Below the pieces are notes generated by a model that was not told where the DNA came from, did no database searches, and was given only the letters and a program-made list of their open reading frames with translations. From Streptomyces europaeiscabiei (lineage in GTDB: Bacteria; Actinomycetota; Actinomycetes; Streptomycetales; Streptomycetaceae): a stretch of 64,000 nucleotides of DNA. The stretch is from NCBI RefSeq assembly GCF_036346855.1, contig NZ_CP107841.1:8250001-8314000 (forward strand), given 5' to 3'. Positions 47,658-56,994 of the stretch are shown here, piece by piece. Position 1 is the stretch's first letter; every line of letters starts with the position of its first letter. The position numbers were made by a program, and so were the translations under genes.

Positions 47658-47807
47658 GTTGCCCTCCCCGAGCACGCCCTTGAGCTTTGAGTGGTGGCCG
47701 CATCTCAGCACGGATTCCGGGGCCCGGCCAAGGGGGTGGGTGAAGGAATTCACAAAGTCATGGGGTGCGGACGGCGCACTTCGATCTTCGCCCACCACCC
47801 CATGACC

Positions 47808-49493
47808 TCAGCTCATGCGCAGGGCCAGGAAGAAGTCCAGCTTGTCCTCCAGCCGGGAGAGGTCCCGGCTCGTCAACTGCTCGATGCGGCCCACCCGGTA
47901 CCGCAGCGTGTTGACGTGCAGGTGGAGCCGCGCGGCGCAGCGCGTCCAGGAGCCGTCGCACTCCAGGAACGCCTCCAGGGTGGGGATCAGCTCGGCGCGG
48001 TGCCGGCGGTCGTAGTCGCGCAGGGGGTCGAGGAGACGGGCCGTGAAGGCCCGGCGCACGTCGTCGGGGACGAAGGGGAGAAGCAGCACGTGCGAGGCCA
48101 GCTCCTGGTGGCCGGCCGCGCACACCCGGCCGGAGCGGGCCGCGGCCACCCGGCGGGCGTGCCGCGCCTCCTCCAGCGCCCCGCGCAGGCCCTCCGCCGA
48201 GTGCACGGCCGCGCTGACACCGAGGGTGAGCCGCCCGTCGTCGTCGAGGCCGGCGGTCAGCGGGTCCCGTACGGCGGCGAGGAGGGTGTCGGCGTGGATG
48301 CCGGACCCGGCGCCGTCGGGCTCCGAGAGGACCGCCGGGAGGGGGACGAGGGCGATGGCCTCCTCTCCCGTGTGGGCGACGGCGATCCGGTCCGAGGGCT
48401 CGGGGCCCGTCGCCAGGGGATCGACGAGGATCTCCTCCAGGAGCGCCTGGGTGACCGGACCGCTGTCGACCTGGCCGCCGTCCCACTCGACCCGGGCCAC
48501 GACGACCTGCCAGTGCGGCGCCGACCCGAGGCCGGGCAGCAGCACCGGCGCGGCGACCCGCAGCCGGGCCGCGATCTCGGCCGGGGCCGCCCCCGCCTGC
48601 ACCAGCTCCAGGACCTCCTGGGCGAGCCGGCGCCGAACCGTACGGGCCGCGTCGCGCCGGTCGCGTTCGACCGCGATCAGCTGGGTGACGCCGTACAGCA
48701 GGTCGAGCCGCTCGGCGGGCCAGTCCCCGGCGTCGGCCTCGACGGCGAGGAGCCAGTCGGACAGCACGGTCGTGCGCACGTCACGGGCGGCGGCCCCGCC
48801 GGGGCCCGTGCCGCGGCCGGCACTGCTGATCGGGAAGAGTGAGTACGTCGTGGTGCCGACGGCCACGCGGTGCGGGCCGTGGCGTCCCGTGCGCGTCGCC
48901 GCCAGATGCTCGGCGGACAGGCGCGCGCACAGCTCGGCGGGCAGGGCGGGCCCGGCGTCCTTGGCGCCCGCGACGAGCCGGCCGGCGGGGGAGAGCACCC
49001 AGGCGCGAAGGTCCAGGTCGGAGCCGAGCAGGTCCAGGACCACGTCCGGGCCGCCGCCCGCCGGGCCGGAGGTCATCATCCGGCGGTGCCGGTCCACCAC
49101 GGCCGCCAGGTCCCCGGCGCGCTCGCCGGAGACCTGCCGTACGACGTGCTCGGTGATCGTCGCGAAGGCCACCGACTCGTTGACCGCGAAGAGCGGGAGC
49201 CGGTGCCGGGCGCAGGCCACGACGAGGTCCTCCGGGATGTCGCCCAGCTCGGCCTCCCCGGCCGCCAGCGCGGTGACCCCGGCTCCGGCCAGGAGCCGTA
49301 CGAAGGGCTCGGAGTCGGCGGCGTCACGGCGCCAGGCCAGGCCCGTGAGCACCAGCTCGCCGCCGGAGAGGTAGCGGCTGGGGTCCCTGAGGTCGGTGGT
49401 CATCACACCGCGCACGGTGCGGTCCAGCTCGTCCCCGCCGCCGAGCAGCCGCAGACCCAGCGCGTCGGTGTCCAGCAGTGCGCGCAGGCGCAT
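47808..49493 (-). CDS. pucR: PucR-family transcriptional regulator of purine catabolism
   Basis: The ATG at 49493 gives a 561-residue PucR protein. The N-terminal PucR domain (LRALLDTDALGLRLLGGGDE, LSGGELVLTGLAWR) is followed by a GGDEF-like middle part and a C-terminal helix-turn-helix HTH_30 (TLEAFLECDGSWTRCAARLH, LHVNTLRYRVGRIEQL). It is divergent, across a 407-bp region, from the xanthine dehydrogenase genes, which it probably activates or represses in response to a purine breakdown product. An extension to 49691 is open but has no ribosome site. Confidence 0.88.
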   Translation of the reverse strand: MRLRALLDTDALGLRLLGGGDELDRTVRGVMTTDLRDPSRYLSGGELVLTGLAWRRDAADSEPFVRLLAGAGVTALAAGEAELGDIPEDLVVACARHRLPLFAVNESVAFATITEHVVRQVSGERAGDLAAVVDRHRRMMTSGPAGGGPDVVLDLLGSDLDLRAWVLSPAGRLVAGAKDAGPALPAELCARLSAEHLAATRTGRHGPHRVAVGTTTYSLFPISSAGRGTGPGGAAARDVRTTVLSDWLLAVEADAGDWPAERLDLLYGVTQLIAVERDRRDAARTVRRRLAQEVLELVQAGAAPAEIAARLRVAAPVLLPGLGSAPHWQVVVARVEWDGGQVDSGPVTQALLEEILVDPLATGPEPSDRIAVAHTGEEAIALVPLPAVLSEPDGAGSGIHADTLLAAVRDPLTAGLDDDGRLTLGVSAAVHSAEGLRGALEEARHARRVAAARSGRVCAAGHQELASHVLLLPFVPDDVRRAFTARLLDPLRDYDRRHRAELIPTLEAFLECDGSWTRCAARLHLHVNTLRYRVGRIEQLTSRDLSRLEDKLDFFLALRMS

Positions 49494-49701
49494 TCTCGTC
49501 GCCGCCGTTCTTGTGTCGTGTTGTCCGGGTGTCTCGAAATCAACGTTCGGTTCGCCCGGGGAGCGTGCCCCCGGCTTCCGGTGGAGGGTGGTATCGGAGA
49601 CCGGGGCAGGTCCGGGGCAATGGCCTGGGACTTTCGGAATCGTGCTCTCCGGGCCCCGGGTGTGTTCTGGATGTTTCCAAGGGAAAACCAAGAGGTTGCT
49701 G

Positions 49702-49770
49702 ATGGCCTCCGTTCATACGAATCTACAAGATGCGCCCCCTGGCCAGCCAACTCCTTCATGTATTCCGTGA
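49702..49770 (+). CDS. Possible leader ORF in the pucR-xdh intergenic region
   Basis: A 22-residue ORF, MASVHTNLQDAPPGQPTPSC plus IP, follows AAGAGG by 7 nt. It ends 130 bp before the first xdh gene, where an upstream leader could act. Nothing else supports translation. The rest of the 407-bp region 49494-49900 has no recognised operator. Confidence 0.25.
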   Translation: MASVHTNLQDAPPGQPTPSCIP

Positions 49771-49900
49771 CTGACCGGGGCGGAGCGAGGCGCTGTGTAC
49801 TGAAGACCGAGACACGTGAACAGCCCATGGACGAGCCGGGCCCGCCGCACACGATCTGGCTCAAAGAGAACGACACAAGACGAAGAAGAGAGCCGGTCAC

Positions 49901-50788
49901 ATGGACTTCCTTCGCCCCGCCAGCTGGGAGGAGGCGCTCGCCGCGAAGGCCGAGCACCCCACCGCTGTGCCGATCGCCGGCGGCACCGATGTGATGGTCG
50001 AGATCAACTTCGACCACCGTCGGCCCGAGCATCTGCTCGACCTGAACCGCATCGGCGAACTCTCCGAGTGGGAGGTCGGCGAGGAAACGGTTCGTTTGGG
50101 CGCGTCCGTCCCCTACACCCGGATCATGGAGAACCTCCGGACCGAGCTGCCCGGCCTCGCCCTGGCCTCGCACACGGTCGCCTCCCCGCAGATCCGCAAC
50201 CGAGGCGGCGTCGGGGGCAACCTCGGCACCGCCTCCCCGGCCGGTGACGCCCACCCGGCCCTCCTCGCGGCGGGCGCCCAGGTGGAGGCCGAGTCCGTAC
50301 GGGGGACCCGGCTCATCCCCATCGACGCCTTCTACACCGGTGTGAAGCGCAACGCCCTCGCGCCGGACGAGCTGATCCGCGCCGTGCACATCGCGAAGGC
50401 GGACGGCCCGCAGCAGTACTCCAAGGTCGGCACCCGGAACGCCATGGTCATCGCGGTGTGTGCCTTCGGGCTCGCCCTGCACCCGTCGTCGCGCACCGTC
50501 AGGACCGGCATCGGCTCGGCCGCGCCGACCCCGGTCCGGGCCAATGCCGCCGAGGAGTTCCTGAACGCGGCACTCGACGAGGGCGGCTTCTGGGACAACG
50601 GCAGGATCATCACCCCTTCGGTCGCCAAGCAGTTCGCCGACCTGTGCGCCGGCGCATGCAATCCGATCGACGACGTCCGCGGCACCGCGAGCTACCGCCG
50701 CCACGCGGTCGGCGTCATGGCCCGCCGCACGCTGATGTGGACCTGGGAGTCGTACCGCGGCACCGCCGCCACGGAGGGAGCTGCGTAA
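49901..50788 (+). CDS. Xanthine dehydrogenase, FAD-binding subunit
   Basis: A 295-residue subunit of the molybdenum hydroxylase that converts hypoxanthine and xanthine to urate. FAD-binding motifs of the CO dehydrogenase flavoprotein family are seen: [17 protein letters not shown] near residue 24, and [20 protein letters not shown] near residue 100; the C-terminal CO_deh_flav_C domain follows from about residue 175. The stop codon overlaps the next ATG (TAATG), so the subunits are translated together. First gene of the operon divergent from pucR. Confidence 0.93.
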   Translation: MDFLRPASWEEALAAKAEHPTAVPIAGGTDVMVEINFDHRRPEHLLDLNRIGELSEWEVGEETVRLGASVPYTRIMENLRTELPGLALASHTVASPQIRNRGGVGGNLGTASPAGDAHPALLAAGAQVEAESVRGTRLIPIDAFYTGVKRNALAPDELIRAVHIAKADGPQQYSKVGTRNAMVIAVCAFGLALHPSSRTVRTGIGSAAPTPVRANAAEEFLNAALDEGGFWDNGRIITPSVAKQFADLCAGACNPIDDVRGTASYRRHAVGVMARRTLMWTWESYRGTAATEGAA

Positions 50789-51408
50789 TGCGCGTCAATT
50801 TCACGGTCAACGGCCGTCCCCAGGAAGCCGACGATGTATGGGAGGGCGAGTCCCTGCTGTACGTGCTGAGGGAGCGGATGGGACTTCCGGGCTCCAAGAA
50901 CGCCTGTGAGCAGGGCGAGTGCGGGTCGTGCACCGTCCGGCTGGACGGCGTGCCCGTGTGCTCGTGTCTGGTCGCGGCAGGACAGGTGGAGGGCCGCGAG
51001 GTCGTCACCGTCGAGGGGCTGGCGGATTTCGCCAAGCAGCGGGCGGAGCACGGTGGTTGCGCGTCGGGCGCGTGCGGTACGCCCGCTGCGGGCGGGACTT
51101 CGCTCGACTCGGCCAGGCAGTGGGCCGCCCGAGGGGCCGACTCGCAGACCGGTGAAGAGGCCGACGTATCCCCGCGTGCGACGCTCTCTCCGATCCAGCA
51201 GGCGTTCATCGACGCCGGCGCCGTCCAGTGCGGCTTCTGCACGCCGGGGCTGCTCGTCGCCGCCGACGAGATGCTGGAACGCACCCCCGACCCGAGCGAC
51301 GCGGACATCCGAGAGGCGCTGTCGGGCAACCTGTGCCGCTGCACCGGCTACGAGAAGATCATGGACGCGGTCCGCCTCGCGGCCGCCCGGCAGTCCGAAG
51401 GGGTCTGA
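50788..51408 (+). CDS. Xanthine dehydrogenase, [2Fe-2S] subunit
   Basis: A 206-residue electron-transfer subunit. The ferredoxin-like cluster is bound by CEQGECGSC and the following Cys of VCSC; the second, helical cluster domain has QCGFCTPG and [12 protein letters not shown]. Between them is an insert of about 45 residues, absent from most subunits of about 160 residues, with the extra cysteines GGCASGAC. It passes electrons from the molybdenum cofactor to FAD. Starts on the stop of the FAD subunit and ends 2 bp before the large subunit. Confidence 0.93.
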   Translation: MRVNFTVNGRPQEADDVWEGESLLYVLRERMGLPGSKNACEQGECGSCTVRLDGVPVCSCLVAAGQVEGREVVTVEGLADFAKQRAEHGGCASGACGTPAAGGTSLDSARQWAARGADSQTGEEADVSPRATLSPIQQAFIDAGAVQCGFCTPGLLVAADEMLERTPDPSDADIREALSGNLCRCTGYEKIMDAVRLAAARQSEGV

Positions 51409-51410
51409 AC

Positions 51411-53798
51411 ATGGGAACCACCGGCCTGCCCACCAACATCACCCAGGGCTCCCGCACCAGAGGCGGCATCGGCGAGTCCACGCTGCGCCCGGACGGCACC
51501 CTCAAGGTCACCGGCGAGTTCGCGTACTCGTCCGACATGTGGCACGAGGACATGCTCTGGGGCCAGGTCCTGCGCTCCACGCTCGCCCACGCCGAGATCG
51601 TCTCCATCGACACGGCCGAGGCCCTCGCCACACCCGGTGTCCACGCCGTCATGACGTACGACGACCTGCCGACCGAGGTGCGCAACTACGGCCTGGAGAT
51701 CCGCGACACCCCGGTCCTCGCCCACGGCAAGGTCCGCCACCACGGCGAGCCCGTCGCGATCGTCGCCGCCGACCACCCGGAGACCGCCCGCCGCGCCGCC
51801 GCCAAGATCAAGGTGGAGTACCGGGAACTCCCGGTCATCACCGACGAGGCCTCGGCGACCGCGCCGGACGCGCTCTTTGTCCACGAGGGCCGCGACGACC
51901 ACCACAGCGGCCATGTCGCTCACCCGAACATCGTCCACCGCCAGCCGATCGTCCGCGGCGACGTGGCGGCGGCCCGCGAGCGCGCCGATGTGATCGTCGA
52001 GGGCGAGTACGTCTTCGGCATGCAGGACCAGGCCTTCCTCGGACCGGAGTCCGGGCTCGCCGTGCCCGCGGAGGACGGCGGCGTCGACCTCTATGTCGCC
52101 ACCCAGTGGCTGCACGCCGACCTGAGCCAGATCGCGCCCGTCCTCGGTCTGCCCGAGGACAAGGTACGGATGACACTGGCCGGCGTCGGCGGCGCCTTCG
52201 GCGGTCGCGAGGACCTGTCGATGCAGATCCACGCCTGCCTGCTCGCGCTGCGCACCGGCAAGCCGGTCAAGATCGTCTACAACCGCTTCGAGTCCTTCTT
52301 CGGTCACGTCCACCGCCACCCCGCCAAGCTCCACTACGAACACGGGGCCACGAAGGACGGCAGGCTCACCCACCTCAAGGCCCGCATCGTCCTGGACGGC
52401 GGCGCGTACGCGTCCTCCTCCCCGGCCGTCGTCGGCAACGCCGCCTCGCTCGGCGCGGGCCCGTACGTCGTCGAGGACGTCGAGATCGAGGCGATCGCGC
52501 TCTACACCAACAACCCGCCCTGCGGCGCCATGCGCGGCTTCGGCGCGGTCCAGGCGTGCTTCGCGTACGAGGCGCAGATGGACAAGCTGGCGGCGAAGCT
52601 CGGCATGGACCCGGTGGAGCTCCGGCAGATCAACGCCATGGAGCAGGGCACCCTCCTGCCGACCGGCCAGGCCGTCGACTCCCCGGCCCCGGTCGCCGAA
52701 CTCCTGCGCCGGGTCAAGGCGATGCCCCTGCCGCCCGAGCAGCAGTGGCTCGCGGCGGGCGAGGCCGCGGACGTACGACAGCTGCCGGGCGGCCTGTCCA
52801 ACACGACGCACGGCGAGGGTGTCGTCCGGGGCGTCGGCTATGCGGTCGGCATCAAGAACGTGGGCTTCTCCGAGGGGTTCGATGACTACTCGACCGCCCG
52901 CGTCCGTATGGAGGTGGTGGGCGGTGAGCCCGTCGCCACCGTCCACACGGCCATGGCGGAGGTCGGCCAGGGCGGCATCACCGTCCACGCGCAGATCGCC
53001 CGCACCGAGCTGGGCGTCGCCCAGGTGACCATCAACCCGGCGGACACGCAGGTGGGTTCGGCCGGCTCGACCTCCGCGTCCCGGCAGACGTACGTCACGG
53101 GCGGCGCGGTCAAGAACAGCTGCGAGCTGGTCCGCGAGAAGGTGCTGGAGCTGGGCCGGCGCAAGTTCGGTACGTACCACCCGGCGTGGGCGACGGCCGA
53201 ACTCCTCCTGGAAGGCGGCAAGGTCGTCACCGACGCCGGAGAGGTCCTGGCCGACCTGGTGGACGTCCTCGGTGACGAGGCCGTCGAGGTCGAGGCGGAG
53301 TGGCGGCACCGGCCGACCGAGCCCTTCGACCTGCGCACCGGGCAGGGCTTCGGCCACGTCCAGTACTCCTTCGCCGCGCATCGCGCGGTCGTCGAGGTCG
53401 ACACCGAGCTGGGCATGGTCAAGGTCGTCGAACTGGCCTGCGCCCAGGACGTCGGCAAGGCCCTCAACCCGCTCTCCGTGGTGGGCCAGATCCAGGGGGG
53501 CACGACGCAGGGCCTCGGCATCGCGGTGATGGAGGAGATCGTCGTCGACCCGAAGACCGCGAAGGTGCGCAACCCCTCCTTCACGGACTACCTCATCCCC
53601 ACGATCCTCGACACGCCGACCATCCCCGTCGACGTGCTCGAACTCGCCGACGACCACGCGCCGTACGGGCTGCGCGGCGTGGGCGAGGCCCCGACCCTGT
53701 CGTCGACTCCGGCCGTCCTCGCGGCCATTCGGAACGCGACGGGCTTGGAGTTGAACAGGACGCCGGTACGCCCGGAACACCTGACGGGTACGGCGTAG
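51411..53798 (+). CDS. Xanthine dehydrogenase, molybdopterin-binding subunit
   Basis: A 795-residue catalytic subunit. The N-terminal Ald_Xan_dh_C domain (TLKVTGEFAYSSDMWHEDML) is followed by the molybdopterin-binding domain with GGAFGGRED, PPCGAMRGFGAVQ, and near the C-terminus YGLRGVGEAPTLSS, whose Glu is the general base that activates water. It hydroxylates purines using the Mo cofactor and depends on XdhC, encoded at 55711, for the final sulfido ligand. Third gene of the coupled set. Confidence 0.95.
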   Translation: MGTTGLPTNITQGSRTRGGIGESTLRPDGTLKVTGEFAYSSDMWHEDMLWGQVLRSTLAHAEIVSIDTAEALATPGVHAVMTYDDLPTEVRNYGLEIRDTPVLAHGKVRHHGEPVAIVAADHPETARRAAAKIKVEYRELPVITDEASATAPDALFVHEGRDDHHSGHVAHPNIVHRQPIVRGDVAAARERADVIVEGEYVFGMQDQAFLGPESGLAVPAEDGGVDLYVATQWLHADLSQIAPVLGLPEDKVRMTLAGVGGAFGGREDLSMQIHACLLALRTGKPVKIVYNRFESFFGHVHRHPAKLHYEHGATKDGRLTHLKARIVLDGGAYASSSPAVVGNAASLGAGPYVVEDVEIEAIALYTNNPPCGAMRGFGAVQACFAYEAQMDKLAAKLGMDPVELRQINAMEQGTLLPTGQAVDSPAPVAELLRRVKAMPLPPEQQWLAAGEAADVRQLPGGLSNTTHGEGVVRGVGYAVGIKNVGFSEGFDDYSTARVRMEVVGGEPVATVHTAMAEVGQGGITVHAQIARTELGVAQVTINPADTQVGSAGSTSASRQTYVTGGAVKNSCELVREKVLELGRRKFGTYHPAWATAELLLEGGKVVTDAGEVLADLVDVLGDEAVEVEAEWRHRPTEPFDLRTGQGFGHVQYSFAAHRAVVEVDTELGMVKVVELACAQDVGKALNPLSVVGQIQGGTTQGLGIAVMEEIVVDPKTAKVRNPSFTDYLIPTILDTPTIPVDVLELADDHAPYGLRGVGEAPTLSSTPAVLAAIRNATGLELNRTPVRPEHLTGTA

Positions 53799-53879
53799 TA
53801 GTCGCCGCCCGGGTCGCCCATCAGCTCGGGCGGTTCGGTTCGGTTCGGCGGCGGGTCGGGTGCGGGTGAGTGGGGGCTT

Positions 53880-53975
53880 CGCGCGCAGTTCCCGGCGCCC
53901 CTGAGGGCCTACGGCCCTTGCGGGCCGAAAAGCACGGGGCGCAGCCCCTGCTTTTCAGGGGCGAGGGGAACTGCG
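53880..53975. repeat. Long hairpin/intergenic repeat after the xdh genes
   Basis: CGCGCAGTTCCCGGCGCCCC followed by TGA (53880-53902) pairs, with one mismatch and one shift, with 53953-53975. Inner arms (GGGCC around 53904 with GGCCC, AAAAGCA with TGCTTTT) make a cruciform-like structure. It is the most complete copy of the dispersed repeat family here and probably ends xdh transcription before the permease gene. Confidence 0.7.
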
Positions 53976-54126
53976 CGACCAGCCCCCCACTCACCCGCAC
54001 CCGACAACGCCCACCGAAAGCACCACGTTCGTCTCGGGCCGTCCCCCGGGTCGGGCACCTTCCCAAATCCCGCCGAAGCCCGGTGCAACGGCAGGGTGTC
54101 CCTGTGAACCTTGGGAGAAGGCCCAC

Positions 54127-55584
54127 ATGACCCAGCAGTCACTGAAGCCGAGCAGTACAGCCGACGAAACGGACACCATCCCCCGCGTCCCCGCCGGCAG
54201 GCCCTCGCTCGACCGGTACTTCCACATCACCCGGCGAGGATCCTCCGTCGCACGCGAAGTCCGCGGCGGCGTCACCACCTTCATGGCGATGGCGTACATC
54301 CTCCTGCTCAACCCGCTCATCCTGTCCGGCCCGGACGCGGCGGGCGCCACCCTCGGCCAGAAGGCCCTGATCACGGCGACCGCGCTCGCGGCGGCCGTCA
54401 CGACCCTCCTCATGGGCTTCGTCGGCAGGGTTCCGCTCGCCCTCGCCGCCGGCCTCTCCGTCTCCGGCGTCATCGCCTCGCAGGTCGCCCCCCAGATGAC
54501 CTGGCCGCAGGCGATGGGCATGTGCGTGATGTACGGCGTGGTCATCATGCTCCTGGTCGTCACCGGCCTCCGCGAGATGATCATGAACGCCATCCCGCTG
54601 GCCCTGAAGCACGCGATCACGATGGGCATCGGCCTGTTCGTCGCCCTGATCGGCTTCTACAAGGCCGGCTTCGTGCACCAGGGCGAGGCGACCCCGGTCA
54701 GCCTCGGTCCCTCCGGTGAACTCGCAGGCTGGCCGGTCCTCCTCTTCGCGGTCACCCTCCTCGCGATCTTCATGCTCCAGGCCCGGGGTGTCCCCGGCGC
54801 GATCCTGCTCGGCATCGTCGGCGGCACGGTCCTCGCCGTGATCCTCAACGCCCTCGACGTCATCGACCCGAAGCAATGGGCCAGTGGCGCACCGGAGTTG
54901 CACGGCAGCGCGGTCTCGATGCCCGACTTCTCGCTCTTCGGTCACGTCGAGTTCGGCGGCTGGGGCGAGGTAGGCGCGATGACGGTCGGCATGATCGTCT
55001 TCACCCTCGTGCTCGCCGGGTTCTTCGACGCGATGGCCACCATCATCGGCGTGGGGACCGAGGCCGGGCTCGCCGACGACAAGGGCCGGATGCCGGGCCT
55101 GTCGAAGGCACTGTTCGTCGACGGCGCGGGCGGCGCGATCGGCGGCGTGGCCGGCGGCTCGGGCCAGACCGTGTTCGTCGAGTCGGCGACCGGCGTCGGC
55201 GAGGGCGCCCGTACGGGTCTCTCCTCCGTCGTCACCGGCCTGCTCTTCGCGGCCTGCCTGTTCTTCACCCCGCTCACGGCGATCGTGCCCGGCGAGGTCG
55301 CGGCCGCCGCGCTCGTCGTCATCGGCGCCATGATGATGATGAACGCCCGGCACGTCGACTGGTCCGACCGCGCCACCGCGATCCCCGTCTTCCTGACCGT
55401 CGTGATCATGCCCTTCACGTACTCCATCACCGCGGGCGTCGCCGCCGGAGTCGTCTCCTACGTCGCCATCAAGCTCGCCCAGGGCCGGGCGCGGGAGATC
55501 GGCGCGTTCATGTGGGGTCTGACGGCGGTCTTCCTCGTATTCTTCGCCCTCAATCCGATCGAGAGCTGGTTGGGGGTGCACTAG
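54127..55584 (+). CDS. NCS2 purine permease, AzgA type
   Basis: A 485-residue transporter with about 12-14 membrane segments. Starting features match the AzgA/GhxP adenine-guanine-hypoxanthine permeases: VARGEVRGG-like text (VAREVRGGVTTFMAMAYILL), LTLAAGLSV replaced by LALAAGLSVSGVIA, FDAMATIIGVGTEAGL and the conserved GAGGAIGGVAGGSGQTVFVE. GGGAGAAGG precedes the ATG. It supplies purine bases to the xanthine dehydrogenase encoded upstream, presumably by proton symport. Confidence 0.92.
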   Translation: MTQQSLKPSSTADETDTIPRVPAGRPSLDRYFHITRRGSSVAREVRGGVTTFMAMAYILLLNPLILSGPDAAGATLGQKALITATALAAAVTTLLMGFVGRVPLALAAGLSVSGVIASQVAPQMTWPQAMGMCVMYGVVIMLLVVTGLREMIMNAIPLALKHAITMGIGLFVALIGFYKAGFVHQGEATPVSLGPSGELAGWPVLLFAVTLLAIFMLQARGVPGAILLGIVGGTVLAVILNALDVIDPKQWASGAPELHGSAVSMPDFSLFGHVEFGGWGEVGAMTVGMIVFTLVLAGFFDAMATIIGVGTEAGLADDKGRMPGLSKALFVDGAGGAIGGVAGGSGQTVFVESATGVGEGARTGLSSVVTGLLFAACLFFTPLTAIVPGEVAAAALVVIGAMMMMNARHVDWSDRATAIPVFLTVVIMPFTYSITAGVAAGVVSYVAIKLAQGRAREIGAFMWGLTAVFLVFFALNPIESWLGVH

Positions 55585-55610
55585 GGGTTCGACAGTTCGT
55601 CCGTTCGCTG

Positions 55611-55697
55611 CAGGTCGCAGGTCGCAGGTCGCAGGTCGTGGGTTCGTAACTCCGTAAGTTCGTAACTCCGTAGGTTCGCAAGTCCGCAAGTTCGTTA
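55611..55697. repeat. Short tandem repeats between permease and xdhC
   Basis: Four CAGGTCG units are followed by four imperfect copies of a 14-16 bp unit of the type GTTCGTAACTCCGTAA. They end just before the AAGGAG ribosome site of xdhC. They are probably non-coding. Confidence 0.8.
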
Positions 55698-55710
55698 AGG
55701 AGACCGAGAG

Positions 55711-56865
55711 ATGCTGGACATCGCCGAAGAGCTGCACCGGTGGGTCGAGCAGGGACGCGACTTCGCCGTGGCCACCGTGGTGGCCGTCGGCGGCAGTGCG
55801 CCCCGCAGTCCGGGCGCCGCCCTGGCGGTGGACGCCGACGGCACGGCGATCGGCTCGGTCTCCGGCGGTTGTGTGGAGGGCGCCGTCTACGACCTGTGCC
55901 AACAGGCGTTGAGCGACGGTGAACCGGTCCTCGAACGCTTCGGCTACAGCGACGAGGACGCCTTCGCGGTCGGTCTGACCTGCGGCGGCGTCATCGACAT
56001 CCTCGTCACACCGGTGCGGGCCGGCGATCCCGTCCGCCCGGTGGTCGCCGCCGCGCTCTCCGCCGCCGCGAGCGGGGAGGCGGCGGCCATGGCCCGGATC
56101 GTCTCCGGCCCGGCGGACCTGCGGGGCCGCGCCCTGCTGGTCCGCCCGGACGGCTCGTACGACGGCGGCTACGGCGCCCACCCCGAACTGGACCGCACGG
56201 TCGCCGCCGAGGCCCGCGCCCTCCTCGACGCCGGCCGCACGGACACCCTGGAGATCGGAGAGCAGGGGTCACGATGCGGAGCACCGCTCACAGTCCTCGT
56301 CGAGTCGTCCGTCCCGCCACCCCGGATGATCGTCTTCGGCGCGATCGACTTCGCGTCGGCGCTGGTCCGCGTCGGTAAGTTCCTCGGCTACCACGTCACG
56401 GTCTGCGACGCCCGCCCCGTCTTCGCGACCCGCGCCCGTTTCCCGGAGGCGGACGAGATCGTCGTCGAGTGGCCCCACAGGTATCTGGAGCGCACGGACG
56501 TGGACGGCAGGGCCGTCCTCTGCGTCCTCACCCACGACGCCAAGTTCGACGTCCCACTCCTCCAGCTCGCCCTACGGCTCCCCGTCGCCTACGTCGGCGC
56601 GATGGGCTCCCGCCGCACCCACCTAGACCGCAACGAACGCCTGCGCCAAGTCGGCCTGACCGAGCTGGAGTTGGCCCGACTCAGGTCTCCGATCGGGCTC
56701 GACCTCGGGGCGCGCACACCGGAGGAGACGGCCCTGTCCATCGCCGCAGAGATCGTCGCCGACCGGCGGGGCGGCAGCGGCGTCTCACTGACCGGCGCAC
56801 ACACCCCGATCCACCACGACGGTTCGCCCGGCATCATGGAACTGCCCAGCCTGCGGGTCTCGTGA
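55711..56865 (+). CDS. xdhC: Xanthine dehydrogenase accessory factor XdhC
   Basis: A 384-residue XdhC/CoxI protein that binds the molybdenum cofactor, helps its sulfuration and inserts it into the large subunit. The N-terminal XdhC_CoxI domain has ATVVAVGGSAPRSPGAALAV and VSGGCVEGAVYD, then the Cys motif GLTCGGVIDILV. The C-terminal half is a Rossmann domain (RMIVFGAIDFASALVRVGKF, VAYVGAMGSRRTHLDRNE). AAGGAG lies 9 nt before the ATG. Completes the purine locus. Confidence 0.93.
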   Translation: MLDIAEELHRWVEQGRDFAVATVVAVGGSAPRSPGAALAVDADGTAIGSVSGGCVEGAVYDLCQQALSDGEPVLERFGYSDEDAFAVGLTCGGVIDILVTPVRAGDPVRPVVAAALSAAASGEAAAMARIVSGPADLRGRALLVRPDGSYDGGYGAHPELDRTVAAEARALLDAGRTDTLEIGEQGSRCGAPLTVLVESSVPPPRMIVFGAIDFASALVRVGKFLGYHVTVCDARPVFATRARFPEADEIVVEWPHRYLERTDVDGRAVLCVLTHDAKFDVPLLQLALRLPVAYVGAMGSRRTHLDRNERLRQVGLTELELARLRSPIGLDLGARTPEETALSIAAEIVADRRGGSGVSLTGAHTPIHHDGSPGIMELPSLRVS

Positions 56866-56926
56866 ACCCGAACCCGAACCTGACCCGACCCGAACCCGAC
56901 CCGAACCCGACCCGAACCCACGCCCG
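56866..56926. repeat. ACCCGA hexanucleotide repeat
   Basis: Some ten imperfect copies of CCCGAA/CCCGAC begin at the xdhC stop codon. No gene lies between them and the TTG at 56995. Confidence 0.8.
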
Positions 56927-56994
56927 TGACTTGACCCCCAGGGGCGGCAGGGCCGACCGTTGCGATACGACAAGAGCACTACGGGGGCGGACAG

